DNA of 64,000 nt from contig CAWAMJ010000008.1 in assembly GCA_963783085.1 (NCBI GenBank), positions 186,001 through 250,000 on the forward strand, written 5' to 3'. Below, in pieces: positions 25,915 to 35,900 of the stretch. The DNA comes from CAVYUC01 sp963783085 (GTDB lineage: Bacteria > Bacteroidota > Bacteroidia > Bacteroidales > Prolixibacteraceae). The notes under the pieces are model-generated. The model ran no database searches and was not told where the DNA came from. It saw nothing but the letters and a program-made list of their open reading frames with translations. Every line of letters starts with the position of its first letter. The stretch's first letter is position 1. The position numbers and the translations under genes were made by a program.

Positions 25915-27013
25915 ACAGCTCTTTTATTTTACAGGAAGTTGTCTTTCGTTAGGAGATCATCCGGAAACCAGAAAGAACATCATCGGCCAATTCTCGTCCG
26001 GTAATTTTCCATGGGAAAAATTTATAGCGTTGGGAAACCGGCATCTCATTCTGCCGTTGCTTTACTCCATCTTCGAAAACGAACGGTTACTGCCCTGTTT
26101 ACCGGCAGAACTTGGCAGGCACCTAAAAGAAATCCACGCCCGGAACACAGCAAGAAATATTCAGATAATCAAACAGGCCGGCGAAATTACAGCGCTCCTA
26201 AATAAAAACGATATTTACCCGGTTCTTATGAAAGGAACAGCCAACATCCTCGACGGATTATATCCCGCTATCGGCGATCGTATGATTGGCGACATCGATT
26301 TTCTCGTTGCGGAAAATGATTACAAAAAAACAGCAGTATTACTCGAAAATGAAGGATATTCAATTTCGCTGCCTTTTTATGGCAATGTGGATGAAATGAA
26401 GCACTATCCAAGGCTGTTCAGGGCCGATGTTCCCGCCGATGTTGAGGTTCACAGGTTACCCGTTCCCGAAAAATATTGCGGCTGGTTTAATCCGCAAGTT
26501 ATTGAAAGGGAAAAGAAAACAGTTGATTCTCCGTTTTATTGTTTTGTGCCGTCAGATAAACATAAGGGTATTCACAATTTTATTCACAGCCAGCTTAGTA
26601 ATCGCGGATATGGTTACGGTGTGGCCACTTACCGCGATTTGTACGATTTGTATTTATTATCGAAAAGAACCAGCCTGGCAGAAATGCTCCGGGAAATACC
26701 AGCCAAACAAAAAGCTACGGCTTATTTTTCACTGCTGAAAACGTCACTGAATACCGACAGTGTAGTAGCTGGCGAACGCGACTTTTCATCCCGGTTATAT
26801 TTGGGAAAACATAACCTGAACCTGAAATCCCGGTCGTTTTCCCGCAGCAACTACACTTTGGTTTATCTTACCGGACGTTTGCGGAGCTACCTGCAACAGG
26901 CTTTGCTGTGTTTTCATTCAGGTAAAGCGAGACGTTCTGTAATTCAAAGGTTAACCAGCCACGAGTGGCGCAGAAATCACATCCGGTCGTACCGGAATTG
27001 CTTTATCCGGTAA
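25904..27013 (+). CDS. Nucleotidyltransferase family protein (NTP_transf_5 type)
   Basis: A 369-residue protein of the uncharacterised nucleotidyltransferase type. The core is LMKGTANI near residue 108 followed by GDRMIGDIDFLV at about 124-135, with the paired acidic residues Asp130 and Asp132 expected to bind metal. An N-terminal helical part (about 1-105) and a C-terminal helical part follow the family pattern, including VHRLPVP and HNFIHSQL. The ATG lies inside the end of the kinase gene, and the 11-nt overlap suggests coupled translation and a shared pathway. The family is known mainly from its partners; what it modifies is not known. Confidence 0.8.
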   Translation: MDNKQLFYFTGSCLSLGDHPETRKNIIGQFSSGNFPWEKFIALGNRHLILPLLYSIFENERLLPCLPAELGRHLKEIHARNTARNIQIIKQAGEITALLNKNDIYPVLMKGTANILDGLYPAIGDRMIGDIDFLVAENDYKKTAVLLENEGYSISLPFYGNVDEMKHYPRLFRADVPADVEVHRLPVPEKYCGWFNPQVIEREKKTVDSPFYCFVPSDKHKGIHNFIHSQLSNRGYGYGVATYRDLYDLYLLSKRTSLAEMLREIPAKQKATAYFSLLKTSLNTDSVVAGERDFSSRLYLGKHNLNLKSRSFSRSNYTLVYLTGRLRSYLQQALLCFHSGKARRSVIQRLTSHEWRRNHIRSYRNCFIR

Positions 27014-27134
27014 AATAAAAATACCCGCGTAAACCTTTTCCTTTCCGGATAAAAACGTGTTTATCTGCCAGATTTCAAAAAATCCCCGACAAATATCCTG
27101 ATCGCCTGCACGCCCCAAACAAACGGCGATTTTC

Positions 27135-27165
27135 TTTGTTATTACCCGAAAAACTTTTACTCTTG
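27135..27165 (+). promoter_or_regulatory. Promoter candidate for wecB
   Basis: TTTG at 27135-27138, a 19-nt spacer and TACTCTTG at 27158-27165 (one mismatch to TAnnTTTG). The predicted start near 27172 lies 26 nt before the wecB ATG. Confidence 0.5.
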
Positions 27166-27197
27166 CATTTTAAAAATCAAAATCTGACAAATTAACA

Positions 27198-28352
27198 ATG
27201 AAAATTATTTCCGTTGTAGGTGCGCGACCAAATTTCATGAAAATTGCACCTTTTATAAAAGCCATCGAAGAATATAACCAATTGCATTTGAACGAAAAAC
27301 CCATTGAACATTTGTTGGTACACACCGGCCAGCATTACGACGATCGCATGTCGAAGTCGTTTTTCGAGTCGCTGGGAATTCCGGAGGCAGACATCAACCT
27401 GGGAATTGGTTCGGGCTCGCATGCCGAACAGGTGGGAAATACCATGATTGCTTTTGAAAAAGTGGTGTTGGCAGAAAAACCTGACTGGGTAGTGGTTGTT
27501 GGCGATGTTAATGCAACGCTGGCCTGCTCGGTAACCGCTAAAAAACTGCACGTGAAGGTTTGCCACATTGAAGCAGGACTACGCAGCGGCGACATGAAAA
27601 TGCCCGAGGAAATAAACCGGCTTGTTACCGACAGACTAAGCGATCTGCTCCTTACCCCGGACAAACTTTCCAACGAAAACCTGCGGAAAGAAGGTGTTCC
27701 GGAAACCAAAATAAGGTTTGTTGGAAATATCATGATCGACACGCTCGAAGCAAACAGGGAAAAGGCAGCCGCAAAAGAAATACGTCAAATCCTGAACGAA
27801 AACAGCCTGAATGGAATGAGCGTTAAACCGGCTGCACAATTTGGCAACTTTGCATTGCTTACGATGCATCGCCCCTCCAATGTCGATCAAAAAGAGGTGC
27901 TCTCTCCCATCCTGCACTTTTTAACCGATGAAGTGGCAGCCGATATGCCCGTTATCTGGCCTATTCACCCGCGCGCCGAAAAAATGTTGCAAAACTTCGG
28001 ACTTTGGGAAAAGGCAGTCAATTGTAAAAATCTGGTTTTGTTGCATCCGGTAGGTTACCACGAAATGCTCCGTTTAAACATGCAGGCAACCATCATGCTT
28101 ACCGACAGCGGAGGTTTACAGGAAGAATGCTGCGTATTGGGAACGCCTTGTCTGACACTGCGATGGAACACCGAACGGCCGGTTACTTTAAAAGAACATG
28201 GCGGCGCCAGTGTATTGGTTGGAAACAACATCAACCGCATTCGCGAAGAGTACCGGAACGCATTAAATGCGCAACGACTTCCACGGCGGCCTGAATTGTG
28301 GGATGGCAAAACCGCCATGCGGTGCGTTGAAGCCATTGCAAATTACGCCTAA
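27198..28352 (+). CDS. wecB: UDP-N-acetylglucosamine 2-epimerase (non-hydrolysing)
   Basis: A 384-residue enzyme that interconverts UDP-GlcNAc and UDP-ManNAc, a precursor of ManNAc-type residues in surface polysaccharides. It opens with KIISVVGARPNFMKIAPFI, continues with LLVHTGQHYDDRMS near residue 40, VVVGDVNATLACS near residue 100, CHIEAGLRSGD near residue 120 and ends with LTDSGGLQEECCVLGTPCLTLR, all typical of the family. Length is normal. It stands alone behind its own promoter candidate and about 20 kb from the wza/wzc cluster, so a link to that cluster is only inference. Confidence 0.95.
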   Translation: MKIISVVGARPNFMKIAPFIKAIEEYNQLHLNEKPIEHLLVHTGQHYDDRMSKSFFESLGIPEADINLGIGSGSHAEQVGNTMIAFEKVVLAEKPDWVVVVGDVNATLACSVTAKKLHVKVCHIEAGLRSGDMKMPEEINRLVTDRLSDLLLTPDKLSNENLRKEGVPETKIRFVGNIMIDTLEANREKAAAKEIRQILNENSLNGMSVKPAAQFGNFALLTMHRPSNVDQKEVLSPILHFLTDEVAADMPVIWPIHPRAEKMLQNFGLWEKAVNCKNLVLLHPVGYHEMLRLNMQATIMLTDSGGLQEECCVLGTPCLTLRWNTERPVTLKEHGGASVLVGNNINRIREEYRNALNAQRLPRRPELWDGKTAMRCVEAIANYA

Positions 28353-28582
28353 TCAGTACTCCTTCCCCCCGGAGAACCAGAAGAAAAATCCGCTTGTTCA
28401 ATCTAATATTGAAGTAAAAAAGGCAGATTTTTTCAAACAGTCAAAGCAAAATTGATCCTGTCTTAATCCTGCTTTTACCAGTTAGCGATTTTGCCATTTA
28501 ACAATTTTGCAAATCCTGGTGTTTCCCAATTTCCCGGTTTATTGATAATATACTATATTTATCTCCCAAAATACAGAAGTTG

Positions 28583-29338
28583 ATGAATAAACAAATCCTG
28601 ACCATCCTCATCCTTTTCCTTATTTTTGGCTGCGAGCAGGATGATGGCACCATTCAAATCGATTCCACCTGCAATCTAAACATGGATGACTTCGATTATT
28701 CCTTCGGAATTGATTATTCCAATCCTGAACAATACCTCATTCCCGGCGAACAATCAGATTTGGACACAGTGCTTTTCCGGGAAGTCGCGGACAGCATTGG
28801 CGAAGTTTCCCACACCATTTATGGAATGCTGAAGGTGTGCCACTGGATTGATCGGAATTTCCAGCAAAACAATGCTGTAAACATGGGCATAAAAACCATC
28901 GACGAACTGGTAGCCGGTCGGATTACTTACGACTCACATTCCACAGCGCTTGTCGTTTCCGGAATCCTCCGCAAGTTTGGTTTTCCGGCGGTTATGGTGG
29001 AAACAGCTTCGGTAAACTGGGCTTATGAATACCGCGGCGGAGTTCCCAGCGGCTACAACATACATGTAATGTCGGAAATTTATGTCGATGAAAAATGGGT
29101 GCTCCTCGATAACAACTGCACATTTGTTTCGGATTACCACCCGCAAAACCCGTTCATTCCGGCTATGAACAAAAACCTCTGGCAACAGGGGCTGTTTGTA
29201 TATGCCAAAGGAAAAGACAGTTGGGATTACGGGGTGAAAGAAAAAACAGATTCTGAAAACAAAATAACTGTTTTTGCCAGCCAGCTACCCTGTTTTGAAC
29301 CTTTATTGAATTCCGTGGAATACACCTGGAAAAATTAA
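28583..29338 (+). CDS. Lipoprotein with transglutaminase-like domain lacking the catalytic Cys
   Basis: A 251-residue lipoprotein (MNKQILTILILFLIFGC, Cys17). The ATG at 28583 was chosen over a TTG one codon upstream. The acidic EQDD after the Cys resembles surface-export signals of Bacteroidota lipoproteins. Residues about 80-185 align by eye with a transglutaminase-like core: STALVVSGILRKFGFPAVMVE takes the place of the usual Cys helix, IHVMSEIYVDEKW holds the His (about His161) and VLLDNN the Asp (about Asp176). The position of the catalytic Cys is a Ser (about Ser118). It may therefore be a binding protein rather than an enzyme. No operon partner is evident. Confidence 0.65.
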   Translation: MNKQILTILILFLIFGCEQDDGTIQIDSTCNLNMDDFDYSFGIDYSNPEQYLIPGEQSDLDTVLFREVADSIGEVSHTIYGMLKVCHWIDRNFQQNNAVNMGIKTIDELVAGRITYDSHSTALVVSGILRKFGFPAVMVETASVNWAYEYRGGVPSGYNIHVMSEIYVDEKWVLLDNNCTFVSDYHPQNPFIPAMNKNLWQQGLFVYAKGKDSWDYGVKEKTDSENKITVFASQLPCFEPLLNSVEYTWKN

Positions 29339-29452
29339 GCGGCAACCTCAAAAATAAACCCAGTTATAAATTAATGGCAGGAGCAATGCTCCTAAAAATA
29401 AAAGTTCAATCCGTAAGGGCTGTAAAAATATCGTACATCAGCATGAACCGTT

Positions 29453-31468
29453 TCAATGAATTCTCCGTGTGCGTCTTACCATCCGGTTTATTTTATAGGA
29501 AAAGCCAATCGTTATTAATTCTTTCACCTGCAATTTTGGTTTTTCGCCCACTTTAACCTGTTCGCCGTTTACTTCTTCGTAAACCGGGAACAAAACATCA
29601 TCGTCGTACAAAAGGTGTAGTAACAGCCTGAAATTAATGTGGTCGTTCACTTTCATCACCCACTGGTTTTCCCAGTTGATGTCATATTTCCGGAACGGCT
29701 GTCTGTAGTTGATAAACATTTTGTACTTCGTTTCATAGGAAATATCGGGAGTCAAATCTTTTCTCCAGGTAACGTCGGCGTTTAAACCTGGTTCCCAAAA
29801 GCTTTTTCTATCCGCATCGATGCCGAATTTCGTCTGGTCGATGTGTACCGTATCCCGCACATAAACATTTTTCAGGGTTAACGGGGAAAGCAACAGTGAA
29901 AAATTCTTGTTTGGTTTGTAATCAAGACCGAGCTTAAAAAAGGTACGTGCGGGCGCCATAAAAGCAGAAATCGGCTCGGGATTTTCCGATTTCGGATACC
30001 GGTATCCATTAAAAAACTGCGTTTCATAGTTAAACTCAGCGCTGTAGTACCACTTTTTAAACGCACTCACGCCAAACCGGGAAGTAATCTCAAACCTGTC
30101 GTCGTTTTTCTGCAACTCCGAATCCTCTTTATCGCCTCCCTGCCTAAGCCAACCGTTTCTGATTTCTCCTGAATTCTCCCACTTAATTTTTCCGTTGCTG
30201 CTGGAATAATTGGCAAAACCTTTCAGCACAATCAGCAATGACAGTGCACTTTCGCCCCCTTTCTTCCAGTTTTCGAGGTATGTCTGCGTAAAACCCACAT
30301 TCCCGTCGCCGCCAATCCGCCAGGGCGTATTCACTTCATAACGTTCCCGCACATCGGTTAACCCTGAAATATTTTTGTTAAACGTGCTAAAATCAAAATC
30401 TTTAGTCGCCCGTGTGCTAAACCGGCTAAAAGTTACGCCGTCGTCAATGAGCATTTGAATGGCATTTTTATCCAGGTTTTTCACCAGTACGCTCATCGAA
30501 TCGTTTTGTACATTTTTCAGCCAAAATCTTGCATAATTCTGGTTTGTGCTGCTCAGCGTCAGCTTGGTTTGGTCGTTTGCCAGATTGATCATTGTTAACC
30601 TGGTGGTATCGATGTAGCTGGCGTAATCCGATAATGTTTCAATCACATAATAAATTGAATCGTTGACCGAACGGATAACTGCATCGTTGTAATCCCTAAG
30701 TATCTGGTAATTGTTCAGTGTTACAGAATCAATCAACTGTTTTCTCCGGAACTGGTATTCTTTAACAAACTGCTCCCGGCGATATTCCATCGAAAGCGAA
30801 TCGCGATAAGCGCCGATGACTGAGTCATTATAAGCGGTTCGCTTCATTTCGATATACGCATTGCGAATGCTGTCGAGCTTTAAAAACCGTTGGAAATCAG
30901 TCGGCGAATTCATCAGCGTATCCGGGATAACATCCGGTAACTGCAGGCTGTCGGGCAATACGTAAAGCGAATCAGCGAAAAGTGTTTTGCCCTGGCCTGG
31001 TGGCACTGCGCCTGCTTTTTCTTCAATATTTTTCAACATCGACAAAGGCAATGTCATTTCCTTTTTTTGGTACCGCTCCTCAAGCCGGCGTTCCATTTTC
31101 TGAAGGTCTTTGTCAACTTCCTTCGAAGAATAATATCCAGGAATGAAGAGGCTGTCAGGAACATTTTCAGGCAACCGGTAAACATATTGGGTAGAAGTAT
31201 CTTTTACCGTCAGGTTCAAATCCTGAAGAATGGAATCCAGCGGCTGGTCTTGTATAAAATGGACCAGGCCTTTCACATCGTCGCTCATTTCAGGATGTGT
31301 TACATGCCATTCGTTTTGCTGTATGAAATAACGCTGAAGCAGGTTGAGCCCCTTTTCCAGCGCTTCCCGATCTTTTTTATCTTCAGAATTATTTTGCGAA
31401 TATCCTTGAAAAGTTAATAAGATGCCAAGAAATAGTAAGGCTATGGTTTTTGCTTTTTCCAGAAACAT
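29453..31468 (-). CDS. DUF3078 domain-containing protein
   Basis: A 671-residue protein from the ATG at 31466-31468, which gives signal peptide MFLEKAKTIALLFLGILLTFQGYSQ. A 30-residue upstream extension is possible but would bury the signal. Residues about 30-370 are helical, with many short coiled segments rich in Asp, Arg and Tyr (repeated DSLYVLP, DSVIGAYRDSL and DSIYYVIETL units). From about 375 onward, the DUF3078 region begins TPWRIGGDGNVGFTQTYLENWKKGG and has alternating strands to the end (GFSYKINRMVRRTRR), as expected for an outer-membrane barrel. The function of the family is unknown. Fusion with a long helical N-terminal part appears less usual than the stand-alone domain. Confidence 0.8.
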   Translation of the reverse strand: MFLEKAKTIALLFLGILLTFQGYSQNNSEDKKDREALEKGLNLLQRYFIQQNEWHVTHPEMSDDVKGLVHFIQDQPLDSILQDLNLTVKDTSTQYVYRLPENVPDSLFIPGYYSSKEVDKDLQKMERRLEERYQKKEMTLPLSMLKNIEEKAGAVPPGQGKTLFADSLYVLPDSLQLPDVIPDTLMNSPTDFQRFLKLDSIRNAYIEMKRTAYNDSVIGAYRDSLSMEYRREQFVKEYQFRRKQLIDSVTLNNYQILRDYNDAVIRSVNDSIYYVIETLSDYASYIDTTRLTMINLANDQTKLTLSSTNQNYARFWLKNVQNDSMSVLVKNLDKNAIQMLIDDGVTFSRFSTRATKDFDFSTFNKNISGLTDVRERYEVNTPWRIGGDGNVGFTQTYLENWKKGGESALSLLIVLKGFANYSSSNGKIKWENSGEIRNGWLRQGGDKEDSELQKNDDRFEITSRFGVSAFKKWYYSAEFNYETQFFNGYRYPKSENPEPISAFMAPARTFFKLGLDYKPNKNFSLLLSPLTLKNVYVRDTVHIDQTKFGIDADRKSFWEPGLNADVTWRKDLTPDISYETKYKMFINYRQPFRKYDINWENQWVMKVNDHINFRLLLHLLYDDDVLFPVYEEVNGEQVKVGEKPKLQVKELITIGFSYKINRMVRRTRRIH

Positions 31469-31564
31469 ATATAAATAGTTTTTACAACTTTTTTTCAAAA
31501 CGTAAAAATACAGTATCTGGTATTTGCTGGCGAAAAATTTGGCAGGTATTAACTCCAATTTAAC

Positions 31565-32018
31565 TTACCATGTAGAATAGGGATGTTCGGAAAGGTAAAA
31601 ATTAAAAAAACGGTTGTCATGCGAAACTTCTTTTCCGGCCCATTCCGGCACCTCCACTTCGTCCGATTCGTTTTCCAGTTCTACTTCCGCTAAAACCAGA
31701 CCGCTGTTTTCTCCTTCAAAAACATCAATTTCCCAGGTAAAACCGCCAAATTTTTGTTTATACCTCGTTTTTTCCACCGGATTTCCAGGAGCCAGTTTCA
31801 TCAGTTCTTCCGCATCCTCTGGCGGGATTTCATACTCCAGTTCAGTCCGCGAAATTCCTTTCGGCCTTACCCTTAATGGTTAAATATGCCGCTTGCTTTG
31901 TCATCCGCACCCTGACCGTCGGTTCTCCACACAGGTATCCCTGTATGATTTTCGTTCCTTCACCTTGCGGGCCCCATTTTGTGGTATCAACCAAAAACTT
32001 TCTTTCAATCTCTTTCAT
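31565..32018 (-). pseudogene. CYTH-domain protein, disrupted by a 1-nt frameshift
   Basis: The gene starts at the ATG 32016-32018 (MKEIERKFLVDTTKW, the ExExK signature of CYTH/triphosphate tunnel enzymes) and runs 58 residues to a TGA at 31842-31844. A different frame then continues the domain (GISRTELEYEIPPEDAEELMK, then FGGFTWEIDVFEGEN and AEVELENESDEVEVPEWAG) to the stop at 31565. Removing one A from the AAA run at 31859-31861 restores a continuous protein of about 150 residues that reads LTIKGKAEGISRTELEYEIP, close to the family pattern. Both parts are otherwise intact, so either the mutation is recent or the base is a sequencing error. Family members hydrolyse triphosphates or cyclise ATP. 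Confidence 0.85.
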
Positions 32019-32170
32019 AAATCTGTAAAAATAAAACTGGGTTCAACGTATGTTCAATATCTGCATAAACTATTTTCATTATAAATACCGGAATTCATTC
32101 GCAGGTTTCTGAATTTCTTTTTTATTTTAGCCGGGATTCGACTGATAATAATAACATCAAACATTTAAAA

Positions 32171-32725
32171 ATGATTTCAAGAGAAGAGGCCGTCAAATTT
32201 CTGGAGGAAAATATTCAGGCTGAAAACATGCGGAAACACTGTTTTGCTTCGGAAGCGGTTCTCCGGGCAACGGCGCGGCGATTGGGAAAAAACGAAGATG
32301 AATGGGGCCTGGCCGGATTGCTGCACGATATTGATGTGGAAATAACCAACGCCGATCCGTACACGCACGGGCCATATGCCGAAAAGCTCCTCAGAGGTAA
32401 AATAACCGGCGAAATGATTGATGCGATAGTAATGCACAACGAAGTAGCCGCGGGAAAAGAGCGAACCACTGAATTTCAGCATGCGCTGGCAGCCGGTGAA
32501 ACCATTACCGGGCTAATTACCGCTACTGCCCTGGTTTACCCCGATAAAAAAGTGGCTTCCGTTAAAACCAAATCGGTAACCAAACGAATGAAACAAAAGG
32601 CATTTGCCGCCTCCGTAAACCGCGAAAACATCCTGGAGTGCGAACAAATTGGTATTCCGCTCGAAGAATTTGCCGAACTGGCATTGAACGCAATGAAAGA
32701 AATCGACGACGTGCTGGGATTGTAG
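32171..32725 (+). CDS. HD domain-containing phosphohydrolase
   Basis: A 184-residue protein of the HDIG type. The metal motif is LAGLLHDIDVE near residue 49, preceded by NMRKHCFASEAVLRATA, which supplies the first His, and followed by MIDAIVMHNE with a further His. The fold covers about residues 15-150. HD proteins of this size cleave phosphate esters of nucleotides or nucleosides; substrate is not predictable here. It stands divergently from the CYTH gene, which also belongs to phosphate-handling enzymes, but a shared role is speculation. Confidence 0.9.
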   Translation: MISREEAVKFLEENIQAENMRKHCFASEAVLRATARRLGKNEDEWGLAGLLHDIDVEITNADPYTHGPYAEKLLRGKITGEMIDAIVMHNEVAAGKERTTEFQHALAAGETITGLITATALVYPDKKVASVKTKSVTKRMKQKAFAASVNRENILECEQIGIPLEEFAELALNAMKEIDDVLGL

Positions 32726-32853
32726 ATTTCTCAGCTTTTTATCCAACAAAATAAAACGGCATATACATGCTGTCTATTTTCACTTTCAGAGCCTTCTGTA
32801 AAAGTGTTTTGTATTTTTTTTAACCTGCCTGATTTATTTTCGGATCATTTCAA

Positions 32854-32885
32854 TTAGTTATTTTTCCAAATATTCCTTACATTTG
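32854..32885 (+). promoter_or_regulatory. Promoter candidate for the second susC-susD pair
   Basis: TACATTTG at 32878-32885 matches TAnnTTTG exactly; TTAG at 32854-32857 lies 20 nt upstream as a weak -33 element. The predicted start near 32892 leaves about 66 nt of leader before the susC ATG at 32958. Confidence 0.45.
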
Positions 32886-32957
32886 ATTATGAGTGGTTTC
32901 GGAGAATAATTTCCAGCCACTTTTTAATGTTTAACTAATTACATAACTTAAAATCTT

Positions 32958-35900
32958 ATGCAAAAACTAGCAATGAAGTTGCTTTCCATTGGCAATGGCA
33001 AGCAGAAAAAATTTCGGCATTTAACCATCCTTTTTCTGGTTTTTATGCTATCCGCCCCCGCCGCACTCCAGGCAAATGACAATACCAAAAGTTTGAACTC
33101 GTTTTCTCCCGCAAATGGCGAACAGCAAAAAACCATTTCCGGAAAAGTAGTTGACGAACAAGGAATGCCATTGCCCGGTGTTTCCGTTGTGGTAAAAGGC
33201 ACAACCGTTGGTATGGTCACTGATATCGATGGAAATTATTCCATGGAAGTACCCCAGGATGCTGAAACACTGGTATTTTCGTTTGTAGGAATGAAAAAAC
33301 AGGAAATTGTTATCGGGAACCAGTCTACCATAAACGTTACTATGGAGGCTGAATCGATTGGTCTGGACGAAGTAATTGCCGTTGGGTATGCTTCCCAGAA
33401 AAAAGCCAATATTGTAGGTTCGGTTACTTCGGTTAGCGGTGAAAAAATTGCTTCCATTCCGGCAGCCGACGTTACCAATGCCATTTCAGGCCGAATGCCA
33501 GGTTCTGTAGTAATTCAGGATTCGGGAGAGCCCGGGCAGAATGACGCCACAATTTTGGTTCGCGGACGAACTACGTTGGGTAACCGGAATGATAATCCTG
33601 AAATAACTGCTCCATTGGTAGTTGTTGACGGAATTCCTGGACGTTCCATGGCAGAAATCGACCCGGTAGACATTGAAAGTATTTCAGTACTGAAGGATGC
33701 ATCTGCAGCCATTTATGGTTCCAGAGCTGCAAACGGTGTAATCCTGGTAACCACAAAAAGAGGGACTTCGGGCAAACCGCAGATGAGTTATCAATTCTAT
33801 GAGGGATTTTTAACGCCAACAATTCTTCCGAAAGTGACCAATGCCGGTGACTATGCCACCATGCTGAGTGAATATCAGGATTATGAGAAAAAACCGAGAA
33901 CCTACTCCGATGAAGACATCGCATTGTTTTACAGTGGCCGCGACCCCTGGGAACATCCTAACAGCGACTGGGTAGGCGATTTGATTTCGAAATGGACCAC
34001 CACGAGCAAACACAATTTTAGTATCAACGGTGGCAGCAATGGGATGTTTTATTATGTTTCTTTAGGTTACAAAAACGAAGAAGCAATTTATAAACAGGAA
34101 TCGACGAACTACAAACAGTATAACCTTCGCGCCAAATTGGAATTTCCAATTACCGATTGGTTAAAAACCAACATCGATTATGCCGGCTTTATTGAAAAAA
34201 AATTATATCCTACCAAAAGCGCTGGTGCCATTTACGGGCAGTCAACCCGGTTGGTTCCTACCCAATGGTCGTTCTGGCCTAACGGAAAACCCGGTCCGGA
34301 TATTGAATATGGCGACAACCCGGTTGTTACCTCAACCCTGGAAGGCGGTTCCGACGATCAGACCAGCTATGTGAACCAAACAACTTTCAGGGCAACCATC
34401 ACTCCGCCATTTGTTGAAGGACTAAGCTTTGACGGTACATTTACATACGACGTAACTAACGAATACTGGAAAAGGTTTCGCAAACCATGGACCCTTTATT
34501 TCCCGCAATGGGATACCGCCACCCGCGATTCCGAAGGTTTTATAACCGACATGAAATTAACGCCTACTCCCCGAGGCTATTCCAGCCCGGAGCTGGAAGA
34601 AGATTATTACCGCAATATCCGCAAGTTGGGAAACCTGAGTTTTACCTATGCGCGGGATTTCGGCAGCCACTCTGTTACATTGTTTGGCGCTTATGAACAA
34701 TTAACCCAGGATAATAACGATTTCGGCGCATTCCGTAAATACTACATTTCCGATGTGGTACAAACGCTGGATGCCGGAGCCGACAAAGACAAAACCAACT
34801 GGGGAACCATGTACATTTATGCGCGTAAGTCATGGATTGGGCGTCTCAATTATAGCTATAAAGGAAAATACCTGCTGGAAGGCATTTTCCGTCGCGACGG
34901 CTCCCTGAAATTCCCGCCCGACAGCCGTTGGGGTAATTTTCCCGGCTTGATGCTTGGTTGGAGGGCTTCTGAAGAAAATTTCTGGAAAAACAATCTGGCT
35001 TTCATCAATTACTTTAAGCTGAGGGCTTCGTACGGTAAAATGGGTATGGACCCGGGAGATCCGTTCCAGTTTATGAACAAATACATTTTGGCAACAGGAT
35101 TAACGCTGGGAACCGATAAAGTAGTAGAAACTGTGGTACAACAAAGTGGTGTGGCTAATCAAAATATTACCTGGGAAAAACAAACCACCTACAACATCGG
35201 TTTCGACTCACAGTTATTGAACAATATGTTTTCTCTAAGTACCGAATTCTTCTACAGCAAACGTTCTGATATTTTAGCTCCGAGAGATGCATCCGTGCCA
35301 CAATTTACCGGCCTTGCGTTACCCGATGAAAACATCGCCGAAGTAGACAATCGTGGATTCGAAATTGAAGCCGGATATAACGGGAACTTCAGTAACGATT
35401 TAACCTTAAATATTTCCGGTAACATCAGTTATAACCACAACAAAGTAGTATTTATGGACGAACCGGAAAGGGCTGTTCCATGGCAACAACGTACAGGTCA
35501 CCCTTACGGCGCAACTTTGTTATACAACGCCATTGGTATTTTCTCAGATGAAGCTTCATTAAGCTATCCGCATTGGGACGGCGCCAAGCCGGGCGATGTA
35601 ATTTTCGAAGATGTAAATAATGATGGACAAATTACCAGTGACGATCGTATTTTGCTGGATAAGACCGATGCACCTGAGATTTTCTACGGAGTAAGTCTCG
35701 ACTTAACGTATAAAAACTGGGATCTTACCGTTCTGGTGCAGGGCCAGGGTACTTACTACCGGATGAATATCGCCGATGGACGGCGCGGGGAAGCGGGAAA
35801 TTATTTCCAGTGGAGTTTCGATGACAGATGGACTCCGGATAATCCGAACGCTACTGTGGCCAGGGCATATAACCGCGACGACCTGTATTGGGCATTTGAC

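Noticed and set aside
28580..28582. TTG start one codon before the lipoprotein ATG
   Set aside because: The ATG immediately downstream is the better start and leaves the signal peptide unchanged.
29370..29392. AGGAG...CTCCT palindrome between the convergent lipoprotein and DUF3078 genes as a terminator
   Set aside because: The stem is only about 5 bp with a usable loop and lacks a T-tract on either strand.
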